A stretch of DNA of 5,188 nt, from positions 1 through 5,188 of the forward strand of contig JAMFSG010000382.1 in assembly GCA_026225155.1 (NCBI GenBank), read 5' to 3'. Below the pieces are notes generated by a model. It saw nothing but the letters and a program-made list of their open reading frames with translations. It was not told where the DNA came from and did not search any database. A program made the translations under genes and the position numbers. Shown here piece after piece: positions 1-5,188 of the stretch (position 1 is the stretch's first letter; the number at the start of each line of letters is the position of its first letter). The stretch comes from Verrucomicrobiota bacterium (GTDB lineage Bacteria > Verrucomicrobiota > Verrucomicrobiia > Limisphaerales > UBA11358).

Positions 1-714
1 AAAACGGTTTTGATGCAGAAGATCGCCAACGCGATTTTGAAAAACAATCCGGAATCGTATCTGTTCATTCTGTTGATTGACGAACGGCCGGAAGAAGTCA
101 CGGACATGGAACGTTCCTGCAAAGGCGCGGAAGTGATTTCGTCCACGTTCGATGAACCGCCGGAACGTCATGTGCAGGTCGCGGAAATGGTCATCGAAAA
201 GGCCAAGCGCATGGTTGAACACAAACGCGACGTCGTGATTTTGCTCGATTCCATCACGCGTCTGGCGCGCGCTTACAACACCGTTCAGCCGCACTCGGGA
301 AAAATTCTTTCCGGCGGCGTGGACGCAAACGCGTTGCACAAGCCGAAACGCTTTTTCGGCGCGGCGCGTAACATCGAAGAAGGCGGTTCGCTCACAATCA
401 TGGCGACGGCTCTCGTAGATACCGGTTCGCGCATGGACGAAGTTATTTTTGAAGAATTCAAAGGCACGGGCAACATGGAAGCGCACCTTGATCGCGCGCT
501 CGTTGACCGCCGGATTTTTCCTTCGATCAACATCGAGCGATCGGGCACGCGCAAAGAAGAATTGCTTTACCATCCCGACGAAGGCAGCCGCGTCGTCATC
601 TTGCGCCGCGCACTCACCGGCGTGCCGCCGGTCGAGGCGATGGACCTCATGCTCGGCAAGCTCAAGAAAACCGGCAGCAACATCGAGTTTCTGCTGAACA
701 TGGCCGTGGGTTGA
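1..714 (+). CDS. rho: Transcription termination factor Rho, C-terminal part (5' truncated by window edge)
   Basis: Rho is a homohexameric RNA-dependent ATPase/helicase that ends transcription at C-rich unstructured RNA. The frame is open from base 1 and gives 237 residues. It begins with the Lys-Thr that closes the Walker A GKT, so the N-terminal RNA-binding domain and most of the P-loop lie outside the window. Visible landmarks, numbered from the first residue here, are LLIDERPEEVTDM (24-36), Walker B VVILLDSITRLARAYN (78-93), the Q-loop region KPKRFFGAARN (114-124), TALVDTGSRMDEV (136-148), the R-loop FKGTGNMEAHLDR (153-165), an Arg pair (170-171) and SGTRKEELL (181-189). By alignment from memory to E. 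coli Rho, Asp27 equals D210 (a bicyclomycin contact), and Arg171 and Arg184 equal arginine fingers R353 and R366. All key residues in this part look intact. The protein ends at a normal C-terminus (NIEFLLNMAVG) with TGA at 712-714. The ATG at 13 and TTG at 10 are internal codons, not starts. Identification is near certain. Confidence 0.98.
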   Translation, partial: KTVLMQKIANAILKNNPESYLFILLIDERPEEVTDMERSCKGAEVISSTFDEPPERHVQVAEMVIEKAKRMVEHKRDVVILLDSITRLARAYNTVQPHSGKILSGGVDANALHKPKRFFGAARNIEEGGSLTIMATALVDTGSRMDEVIFEEFKGTGNMEAHLDRALVDRRIFPSINIERSGTRKEELLYHPDEGSRVVILRRALTGVPPVEAMDLMLGKLKKTGSNIEFLLNMAVG

Positions 715-723
715 ACCCACGGC
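703..723. terminator. Perfect inverted repeat over the rho stop codon; possible hairpin between convergent genes
   Basis: GCCGTGGG (703-710) and CCCACGGC (716-723) are exact reverse complements around a 5-base loop, TTGAA. The stop codon TGA (712-714) lies in the loop. The structure is the same read from either strand, and it sits in the 27-base gap between convergent rho and dps, where a two-way terminator would be expected. No T-tract follows on either strand, so it is not a canonical intrinsic terminator. It could instead be an RNA 3'-end stabiliser, a transcription roadblock or a member of a dispersed palindrome family. The inverted repeat is certain and the function is inferred. Confidence 0.45.
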
Positions 724-741
724 TGGCCGCCAAATGAAAAA

Positions 742-1215
742 TTACGTCAAATGAGCGCGGAGCATCCACGCCATCTTTTCGTGATCTTCCATCAGGCCGG
801 TGACAAAATCGCTCGTGCCGGCGTCTTTGAATTCATTGGCGAACGGGTTGATGTTTTCGCGGATGAAAATGATGATGCCTTCGTGGTCGGCCAAAAGTTC
901 CTTGATGAAACCCTGGCTGTCGTTTTTTTCGCCCAGCTTTTCCGAAAGTTGCGTCAGGTTCAGAAATTCCTTCAACGTCGCGGGCGCATAATGGCCAAGC
1001 TGGCGGATGCGTTCGGCCACGCTGTCCATGACTTCGTCCAACTGTTCGTATTGCTCTTCAAAAAACAGATGCACGGAATGAAAATCTTTGCCTTCGATGT
1101 TCCAATGCGCAGTGCGCGTCTTGGTGTAGAGGATGAATTCGTCCGCCAACAGGCGCGAAAGTTGCGCCGCGACCGCCTTGCGATTTTTGTCCGAGATGCC
1201 GATGTTTGCGCTCAT
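742..1215 (-). CDS. dps: Dps-family DNA-protecting ferritin-like protein (miniferritin)
   Basis: Dps proteins form 12-subunit cages that oxidise Fe(II), usually with H2O2, store the mineral and protect DNA in the cytoplasm under oxidative or starvation stress. This one has 157 residues, the usual length. The first ferritin helix carries TRTAHWNIEGKDFHSVH (33-49), followed by FFEEQYEQLDEVMDSVAERI (51-70). The inter-subunit ferroxidase ligands appear complete: His37, His49, Glu53, Asp64 and Glu68, with spacing that matches Listeria Dps H31/H43/D47/D58/E62. Asp is replaced by Glu at the third position, as in my recollection of H. pylori NAP and Bacteroidetes Dps. The C-terminal DHEKMAWMLRAHL (144-156) is the family signature. 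The N-terminal tail is short with few Lys/Arg (SANIGISDKNRK), so direct DNA binding through a long basic tail is not evident. The ATG (1213-1215) has a purine-rich AAAGGAA about 10 bases upstream, which supports the start. TAA is at 742-744. It is transcribed convergently with rho and divergently from the lipoprotein gene. Confidence 0.96.
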   Translation of the reverse strand: MSANIGISDKNRKAVAAQLSRLLADEFILYTKTRTAHWNIEGKDFHSVHLFFEEQYEQLDEVMDSVAERIRQLGHYAPATLKEFLNLTQLSEKLGEKNDSQGFIKELLADHEGIIIFIRENINPFANEFKDAGTSDFVTGLMEDHEKMAWMLRAHLT

Positions 1216-1225
1216 AATATATTTT

Positions 1226-1232
1226 TTCCTTT
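1226..1232 (-). promoter_or_regulatory. Ribosome binding site of dps
   Basis: On the minus strand the sequence reads AAAGGAA, followed by a run of A and AT-rich bases, then ATG. The AGGA core lies about 10-11 bases before the start codon. This fixes the dps start at 1215. Confidence 0.7.
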
Positions 1233-1299
1233 CGCCAAGGTGTTAAGCGAAAACCGGCGGCAGTTCAAGTCATTTGCCGGGCAGGGGGAACCAAACGGC

Positions 1300-1327
1300 T
1301 TGCTGATACATCCAATCTAAATAGAAT
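1300..1327 (+). promoter_or_regulatory. Candidate sigma70-type promoter for the lipoprotein-resB-ccsA unit
   Basis: TTGCTG (1300-1305, 3 of 6 to TTGACA) is followed, after 16 bases, by TAGAAT (1322-1327, 5 of 6 to TATAAT). Transcription would be expected to begin roughly 7 bases after the -10 box, at about 1334-1336, which coincides with the GTG start codon at 1335. It is the best plus-strand -10-like hexamer I noticed in this gap. The -35 match is weak, and sigma factor preferences in this phylum are not known to me in detail. Confidence 0.35.
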
Positions 1328-1334
1328 TACCAAA

Positions 1335-2435
1335 GTGAAATCATTGGCCCGAGTTTTTTTGAAAAGTTCGACCGCGCTGTTTGCGCTGGCAATTATTTTC
1401 GTCGCCGGTTGCAAGCGCGATGACGTAAAAGTTTATCAAGTCGCCAAGGAAGATTCTTCCGCCGCACCGCAGCCAAACGCGCCGAACGACATGGCCGCGC
1501 CGATTCAAACGGAAAATTCCCGGCCACAATTACAATTCGTGCTGCCGATCGGCTGGGCGCAAATCGCGCCGAGCCAGATGCGCGTCGCCAGTTTTGCCGT
1601 GACCAATTCTTCCGGCCAAGCGGCGGATGTCGGCGTCATTCCATTGCCAGCGGGCGAAGATGAATTGGCTTTGGTCAATATGTGGCGCGACCAGATGCAA
1701 CTGCCCGCGCTGACGAACGCGACGACGGCCGAAACCATTTCCGTCGGCAACGATCCGGCGAAGCTGTTTGAAATCGCCAGCGAAAAACCGTTGATTGACG
1801 GCAAATTTCGTGCGCGCGTTTTGGTGGCCGAACTCACGCGGGGCGCGACCAGTTGGTTTTTCAAACTGACCGGCGAAGATGCTTTCGTCGCGTCGCAAAA
1901 GGAAAATTTTCTGCAATTTCTGAAATCGGTCTCGTTCGTTGAAAGCGCGCCGGCACAAGTGGCTGCTGCTGCGTCGGCTGAAAATCAAAGCGCCAGTCCA
2001 AACGTAAATTCCATCTGGACGATTCCCGCCGGTTGGAAATCGGTGACACCATCTTCGACGATGTTGTTCGCGCAATTTTTGATCCAGGACGGCGATGCGA
2101 AAGCGGAAGTCAACATCAGCCAACTTGCCGGCGAAGGCGGCGGTTTGCTGGCGAATGTGAACCGCTGGCGCGGCCAACTTGGTTTGCCGCCCGTCGCGCA
2201 GGAAGATGATTTTTCAAAAATGGTGAGTTCGGTGGATTCTGCGAACGGCCAGATTCAAATCGTGGACATGAACGGCACAAACGCGAAAACCAGCCAGCCC
2301 GCGCGGCTTGTCGGCGCGGTCGTGCCGCAAAACGGACAGACTTGGTTTTACAAACTGATGGGTGATGAAAAAGTGGTCGCGACGCACAAAGACGAATTCG
2401 TGAAATTCATCCAGTCGGCCAATTATCCCAAATGA
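1335..2435 (+). CDS. Two-domain putative lipoprotein upstream of cytochrome c biogenesis genes; function unknown
   Basis: I cannot assign a molecular function to this 366-residue protein. The N-terminus has a basic segment (MKSLARVFLK), a hydrophobic stretch (13-22) and a lipobox VAGC with Cys26, indicating export and lipid anchoring after signal peptidase II cleavage. An Ala/Pro/Asn-rich linker (about 38-62) follows. Two copies of one domain come next: residues 66-202 and 227-364, joined by an Ala/Ser-rich linker (205-223). Each copy opens with PxGW, has a WRxQxxLP motif and closes with WFxKLxG and a final amphipathic helix. The opening and closing pattern recalls PsbP/Mog1/DUF1795-like folds, but this is a weak guess. 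I recall single-domain relatives in Verrucomicrobiota and Planctomycetota, also unverified. The start is GTG (1335-1337) with no Shine-Dalgarno sequence. It is chosen because it gives a well-formed signal peptide and no better in-frame start lies nearby. The gene is 81 bases upstream of resB in the same direction, so a role in haem or cytochrome c assembly is possible but unproven. Confidence 0.85.
   Translation: MKSLARVFLKSSTALFALAIIFVAGCKRDDVKVYQVAKEDSSAAPQPNAPNDMAAPIQTENSRPQLQFVLPIGWAQIAPSQMRVASFAVTNSSGQAADVGVIPLPAGEDELALVNMWRDQMQLPALTNATTAETISVGNDPAKLFEIASEKPLIDGKFRARVLVAELTRGATSWFFKLTGEDAFVASQKENFLQFLKSVSFVESAPAQVAAAASAENQSASPNVNSIWTIPAGWKSVTPSSTMLFAQFLIQDGDAKAEVNISQLAGEGGGLLANVNRWRGQLGLPPVAQEDDFSKMVSSVDSANGQIQIVDMNGTNAKTSQPARLVGAVVPQNGQTWFYKLMGDEKVVATHKDEFVKFIQSANYPK
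1530..1940 (+). other. Lipoprotein domain, copy 1 (protein-level repeat)
   Basis: Residues 66-202 of the lipoprotein. Landmarks are PIGWAQIAPSQMRVASF (71-87), LVNMWRDQMQLP (113-124), TSWFFKLTGED (172-182) and NFLQFLKSVSF (191-201). All align in order with copy 2. The copies are clearly diverged in DNA, so this is an old duplication and not a recent tandem repeat. Confidence 0.85.
2013..2426 (+). other. Lipoprotein domain, copy 2 (protein-level repeat)
   Basis: Residues 227-364 of the lipoprotein. Landmarks are PAGWKSVTPSSTMLFAQF (231-248), NVNRWRGQLGLP (274-285), QTWFYKLMGDE (335-345) and EFVKFIQSANY (354-364). Copy 2 keeps a Gly-rich GEGGGLLAN turn (266-274) before the WR motif. Copy 1 has GEDELALVN there. 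Confidence 0.85.
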
Positions 2436-2516
2436 AGTTTTTGAGTGAAAATTCTTTTTTTCAAACTAAACTCGAAAAGACGACCAATCTGCTCGGGTTA
2501 TTGGCAGGTAAAATAA
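2436..2516 (+). other. Short AT-rich gap between the lipoprotein gene and resB
   Basis: These 81 bases contain an imperfect AT-rich inverted repeat: TTTTTGAGT (2438-2446) can pair with ACTCGAAAA (2470-2478), with one G-U pair. Its 23-base loop holds GAAAA/TTTTC (2447-2451/2458-2462). It is low in GC and has no following T-run, so I do not call a terminator, and cotranscription of the flanking genes remains likely. No convincing separate promoter for resB was seen. Confidence 0.35.
2506..2509 (+). promoter_or_regulatory. Ribosome binding site of resB
   Basis: AGGT lies 7 bases before the ATG at 2517, within GGCAGGTAAAATAA. The spacing is good and supports this start. Confidence 0.6.
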
Positions 2517-3773
2517 ATGCGTAAAATCATCAAATTTTTCACGTCGCTGCGGCTCACCGTTGTGCTGCTGGCATTTGCGATCGTGCTGGTTTTCATCGGC
2601 ACACTCGCACAGGTGGACGAAGGACTTTACAACGCGCAGGCAAGATATTTCCGGCAATGGATCATTTTCGGACTCGATCTGTTCGGCCACAAAATCCCGC
2701 TGATTTTGCCCGGCGGATATTTGATCGGCACGATGTTGCTGCTCAATTTGCTGGCCGCGCATATCTATCGTTTTCAACTTTCAACCAAAAAAATCGGCAT
2801 CCAGCTCGCGCACAGCGGCGTAATTTTGTTGCTGGTCGGCCAGCTCGCGACCGATATGTTTGCGCACGAATCGCAAATCCGTTTTACCGTGGGCGAAACG
2901 AAATCGTATGCGGAAAGTTCGTTAGATTACGAACTCGCCTTCTCGACGGACGCGGGCGCGAATTCCGAACAAGTCATCACGATTCCCGAAAAGCTGCTCG
3001 CGCACAGCGACGAAATCAAAAATGAAAATCTGCCGTTCACGATCCGCGTGAAAAAATTCTGGAAAAATTCCGAACCCAATTTTCGCGCGCCGATGATGCA
3101 AAATGCGCCGCCACTGACGACGAACGGCGTCGCCGTGAATTTTGATTTCAAGGCCGTGGCCGAAACGAAAACGATGGACGATAAAAATGTGCCGGCGGCG
3201 TTGATTGAAATCGTCGGGCCAAACGGTTCGCTCGGCGATTGGATTGTTTCCGGCTGGACGGCGGACGCGGGCATGCTCGAAGCGTTGCAGCAAAGTTACG
3301 CGCGGCAATTGGGCGCGGACATGACGAAACAGATCATCGGTAATCTGACGCAGCCGCAATCCATTTTCGTGAATGGGAAAAAATTCACCTTTGCGTTGCG
3401 GCCGGAAAGAAATTATCTGTCTTTTTCGCTGAGGCTGTTGAAAGCGACGCACACGGTTTATGACGGCACGGATATCCCCAAAGGTTTCCGCAGCCGCGTG
3501 CAGTTGCAAAATCCGCAGACGGGCGAAAATCGCGCAGTGGAAATTTACATGAACGCGCCGCTGCGTTATGCGGGGCTGACGTTTTATCAATATCAGATGA
3601 CCGCCGGCCAAATGGCGGAAGCAGCCGGCGCGACGCCGAGTTCCGTGCTGCAAGTCGTGCGCAATCCGAGCTGGCTGACGCCGTATCTCGGCTGCGCGCT
3701 GGTCGCCACCGGATTGATCGTGCAATTCCTGTTTCACCTCGTCGGCTTCATCACGAAAAGGAAAACGAAATGA
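2517..3773 (+). CDS. resB: Cytochrome c biogenesis protein ResB/CcsB (Ccs1) family, System II
   Basis: ResB/CcsB partners CcsA in the System II synthase, which carries haem across the cytoplasmic membrane and presents it to reduced apocytochrome c outside. The 418 residues show the family layout. TM1 (about 12-32) begins with the hallmark SLRLTVVLLAF and ends GTLAQV, followed by GLYNAQARYF (36-45). TM2 (66-84) and TM3 (93-113, with QLAHSGVILLLVG) lead to a large extracytoplasmic domain (about 115-385). That domain ends with the conserved NAPLRYAGLTFYQ (346-358). TM4 (386-411) follows NPSW, and the tail is basic (KRKTK). His82 near the end of TM2 and His99 in TM3 are candidates for the conserved membrane histidine known in CcsB, but I cannot say which. 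The length is below that of B. subtilis ResB (about 540), mainly through a shorter external domain, and the protein looks complete. It overlaps ccsA by four bases (ATGA, 3770-3773), which suggests translational coupling and equal output of the two subunits. Confidence 0.94.
   Translation: MRKIIKFFTSLRLTVVLLAFAIVLVFIGTLAQVDEGLYNAQARYFRQWIIFGLDLFGHKIPLILPGGYLIGTMLLLNLLAAHIYRFQLSTKKIGIQLAHSGVILLLVGQLATDMFAHESQIRFTVGETKSYAESSLDYELAFSTDAGANSEQVITIPEKLLAHSDEIKNENLPFTIRVKKFWKNSEPNFRAPMMQNAPPLTTNGVAVNFDFKAVAETKTMDDKNVPAALIEIVGPNGSLGDWIVSGWTADAGMLEALQQSYARQLGADMTKQIIGNLTQPQSIFVNGKKFTFALRPERNYLSFSLRLLKATHTVYDGTDIPKGFRSRVQLQNPQTGENRAVEIYMNAPLRYAGLTFYQYQMTAGQMAEAAGATPSSVLQVVRNPSWLTPYLGCALVATGLIVQFLFHLVGFITKRKTK
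3758..3762 (+). promoter_or_regulatory. Ribosome binding site of ccsA, inside the end of resB
   Basis: AAGGA lies 7 bases before the ATG at 3770, within the last codons of resB. Together with the ATGA overlap it fixes the ccsA start at 3770. It argues against the out-of-frame ATG at 3790. Confidence 0.7.
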
Positions 3774-5188
3774 AAAAATTTTTTCAAAAATGGCTGCCGC
3801 CGATTTTGGTATGCATCATGGCCTTGCGGTTTTTGGGCCAGTTGGCCGTGCCGAAGGACAAAGATTTTGCGTTCGCGGAATTCGGCCAGTTGCCGGTCGT
3901 TTTCGATGGTCGTTTAAAACCGATGGATTCGCTCGCGCGGAATTCGCTGTTGCAAGTCCGCCAGACGCAAACGATTGACCTTGAGCCGTGGAAAGAATGG
4001 TATGAAACGCAGAAAATTATTCCTGCAACCGAGTGGCTCGCGAACGTGATGATGAATCCGCAGGTCGCCGATGACTTTCCAGTTTTTCGCGTGGACAATC
4101 CCGACTTGATCACGTTCCTGAAATTGCCGCCCAAAAATGCGGAGCAACAACAGGACGGAAAACATTATTCGTGGAACCAGCTTTTGCCGTCGCTGCAGGC
4201 GTTCGACGCGGAAAATGAACGCGTGGAAACGAACGTGCCTTCCGCGCAGCGCAGCGCTTACGAACACGCGGTCATCAAAGTGCATCAACGGTTGGAGCTT
4301 TACGCGCAGTTGAAAAGCACGATCCAGCCGCCCAATTCGCAAAATTGGAAAACGGAACTGGCGGATTATGAAAACCTGATCCCGGCGGGAACCGCCGCCG
4401 TGCGCGCGCAACAGGCGGGACAAAAATATGACGAGCAAACGTTCAGCCAATTTCTCGGCTATCTGCAACGTTTCGATTTCATGGCGCGGCTGGAACCGCC
4501 GTTGATCGTGCCACCCGAAAATTCTGGCGGCGACTGGAAACGCACCGGCAGCGTTTTGCTCGAAGCGGCGAAAGGCGCAAAAATTCCGCCAGCGGTTGAA
4601 GATTATGCCGCGATGACTGATGCGTTCAAAAACGGCAACGCCGCCGGTTTCAATTCCGCGCTGGCGGAGTATCGTTCGTCGCTGATCCCGAATTTTTCAC
4701 ACGCATTGGCGAAAGCGCGCGCGGAAGTTTTCTTCAACCAGATGCAACCGTTTTACAATGCGATGGTCATCTACGTTCTCGCCGGATTGCTCGCGATTTT
4801 TTCATGGTTCAATCTGTCGGAAACTTTGCGTCGCTCCGCCGTCTGGCTGATCGCGCTGGCATTTTTCATCCACACGACCGGATTGATTTATCGCATCGTG
4901 CTGCAAGGCCGTCCGCCGGTGACGAATCTTTATTCATCGGCGATTTTTATCGGCTGGGGCGCGGTCGTGCTCGGAATGATTTTGGAAAAATTTCATAAGA
5001 ACGGCATTGGCGCGGTCGTGGCATCGGGCATGGCTTTCATCACGCTGATCATCGCGCAAAATCTCGCACTCGACGGCGACACGATGGAAATGATGCGCGC
5101 CGTTTTGGACACAAATTTCTGGCTGGCAACGCATGTCGTGGTCGTGACGCTTGGTTACGCAAGCACGTTCGTCGCGGGATTTTTGGCG
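3770..5188 (+). CDS. ccsA: Cytochrome c biogenesis protein CcsA with long N-terminal periplasmic domain (3' truncated by window edge)
   Basis: CcsA holds the haem-presenting site of System II cytochrome c assembly in the cytoplasmic membrane. The frame is open from ATG 3770 to the last base, giving 473 residues with no stop. An N-terminal hydrophobic segment (about 8-27) is followed by a roughly 300-residue hydrophilic region (about 30-326). This opens with FGQLPVVFDGRLKPMDSLAR (38-57), which matches the 'LPV..GR.KP.D..AR' signature I recall from long CcsA/CcsBA proteins of Bacteroidetes and Planctomycetota. The CcsA core starts at EVFFNQMQPFYNAM (319-332). It continues with TM segments at about 329-347, 357-375, 389-405 and 413-430. 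IHTTGLIYR (367-375) and GRPPVTNLYSSAIFIGW (380-396) are family motifs. FWLATHVVVVTLGYAS (450-465) carries His455, probably the first external haem-ligand histidine (P-His1). The tryptophan-rich WWD haem-binding segment, the second external histidine and the last helices should lie just past the window. Confidence 0.93.
   Translation, partial: MKKFFQKWLPPILVCIMALRFLGQLAVPKDKDFAFAEFGQLPVVFDGRLKPMDSLARNSLLQVRQTQTIDLEPWKEWYETQKIIPATEWLANVMMNPQVADDFPVFRVDNPDLITFLKLPPKNAEQQQDGKHYSWNQLLPSLQAFDAENERVETNVPSAQRSAYEHAVIKVHQRLELYAQLKSTIQPPNSQNWKTELADYENLIPAGTAAVRAQQAGQKYDEQTFSQFLGYLQRFDFMARLEPPLIVPPENSGGDWKRTGSVLLEAAKGAKIPPAVEDYAAMTDAFKNGNAAGFNSALAEYRSSLIPNFSHALAKARAEVFFNQMQPFYNAMVIYVLAGLLAIFSWFNLSETLRRSAVWLIALAFFIHTTGLIYRIVLQGRPPVTNLYSSAIFIGWGAVVLGMILEKFHKNGIGAVVASGMAFITLIIAQNLALDGDTMEMMRAVLDTNFWLATHVVVVTLGYASTFVAGFLA

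Larger units (their letters stand above)
1216..1334. promoter_or_regulatory. Divergent intergenic region between dps and the lipoprotein gene
   Basis: These 119 bases separate the two divergent starts, so they must hold the dps promoter and probably the promoter of the lipoprotein-resB-ccsA unit. For dps, a weak minus-strand pair can be proposed: TTGAAC (1263-1268 on the minus strand), 17 bases, then TAACAC (1240-1245). Its match to the sigma70 consensus is poor. No clear Fur, OxyR or PerR palindrome was found by eye. The broken inverted pair CCGGC (1254-1258)/GCCGG (1276-1280) is too short and widely spaced to call an operator. Confidence 0.4.

Noticed and set aside
1240..1268. Minus-strand -35/-10 pair (TTGAAC, 17 bases, TAACAC) as the dps promoter
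   Set aside because: Only 4 of 6 and 3 of 6 bases match consensus, which is expected by chance in a gap this size. It is mentioned only as a candidate in the intergenic entry.
751..1320. 189-codon plus-strand open frame opposite dps
   Set aside because: It is the antisense shadow of a clear Dps gene. The translation resembles no family and runs into the promoter gap.
1530..2177. 215-codon minus-strand open frame inside the lipoprotein gene
   Set aside because: It is antisense to a coding frame with a lipobox and an internal repeat. The product is Arg/Gln-rich low-complexity protein typical of reading GC-biased codons backwards.
2438..2478. AT-rich imperfect hairpin between the lipoprotein gene and resB as a terminator
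   Set aside because: The stem is almost entirely A-T with a G-U pair and a 23-base loop, and no U-tract follows it. It is too weak to claim termination within a likely operon.
2922..3737. 271-codon minus-strand open frame inside resB
   Set aside because: It has a composition-driven, Arg/His-rich translation with no motif. The plus-strand frame has membrane segments and ResB signatures.
3790..3978. Plus-strand ATG at 3790 as an alternative small gene
   Set aside because: It is in a different frame from ccsA, with only 62 codons. The ATG at 3770 has a good ribosome site and opens a 473-codon frame with CcsA motifs.
3914..4468. 184-codon minus-strand open frame inside ccsA
   Set aside because: It lies opposite the uninterrupted ccsA frame. 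The Arg/Phe-rich product shows no family features.
1..5188. Defence system, mobile element, CRISPR array, tRNA or riboswitch
   Set aside because: All five genes are housekeeping or stress functions except the lipoprotein. I saw no direct-repeat array, transposase, terminal inverted repeats, tRNA-like cloverleaf or known riboswitch motif on either strand.

Overview
The window looks like ordinary chromosomal DNA from a Gram-negative bacterium of the Verrucomicrobiota/Planctomycetota type. Verrucomicrobiota (Pedosphaera/Limisphaera-like) is my best guess. The basis is protein character: the Rho C-terminus, a Dps of the HxxFExQY kind, a lipoprotein built from 'PxGW ... NxWRxQxxLP ... WFxKLxG' units, and a CcsA with a very long periplasmic insertion. 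This is recalled family knowledge, not a search result. Base composition looks even across all five genes, and I see no sign of recent transfer.

Layout: (1) 1-714, plus strand, the C-terminal part of transcription terminator Rho, cut by the window start inside the Walker A motif. (2) 742-1215, minus strand, a complete Dps/ferritin-like protein, convergent with rho. A perfect GC-rich inverted repeat at 703-723 covers the rho stop codon. (3) 1216-1334, the divergent intergenic region that should hold the promoters of dps and of the next gene. (4) 1335-2435, plus strand, a GTG-start lipoprotein containing two copies of one domain. (5) 2517-3773, plus strand, a ResB/CcsB-family cytochrome c biogenesis membrane protein. 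(6) 3770-5188 and beyond, plus strand, CcsA. It overlaps resB by ATGA and is still open at the window end. Its conserved core begins only at about residue 329.

The plus-strand genes from 1335 onward look like one transcription unit. ResB/CcsB and CcsA together form the System II (Ccs) machine, which moves haem across the cytoplasmic membrane and joins it to CXXCH motifs of apocytochromes c. The lipoprotein lies directly upstream, so it may act in the same envelope process, but nothing in its sequence proves that. Rho and Dps appear to be unrelated neighbours.

There is no stretch over 300 bases without a gene. I found no tRNA, rRNA, CRISPR array, insertion sequence or attachment site. The most interesting points are the duplicated-domain lipoprotein next to the haem-handling genes, the roughly 300-residue periplasmic domain inserted ahead of the CcsA core, and a possible leaderless GTG start for the lipoprotein.
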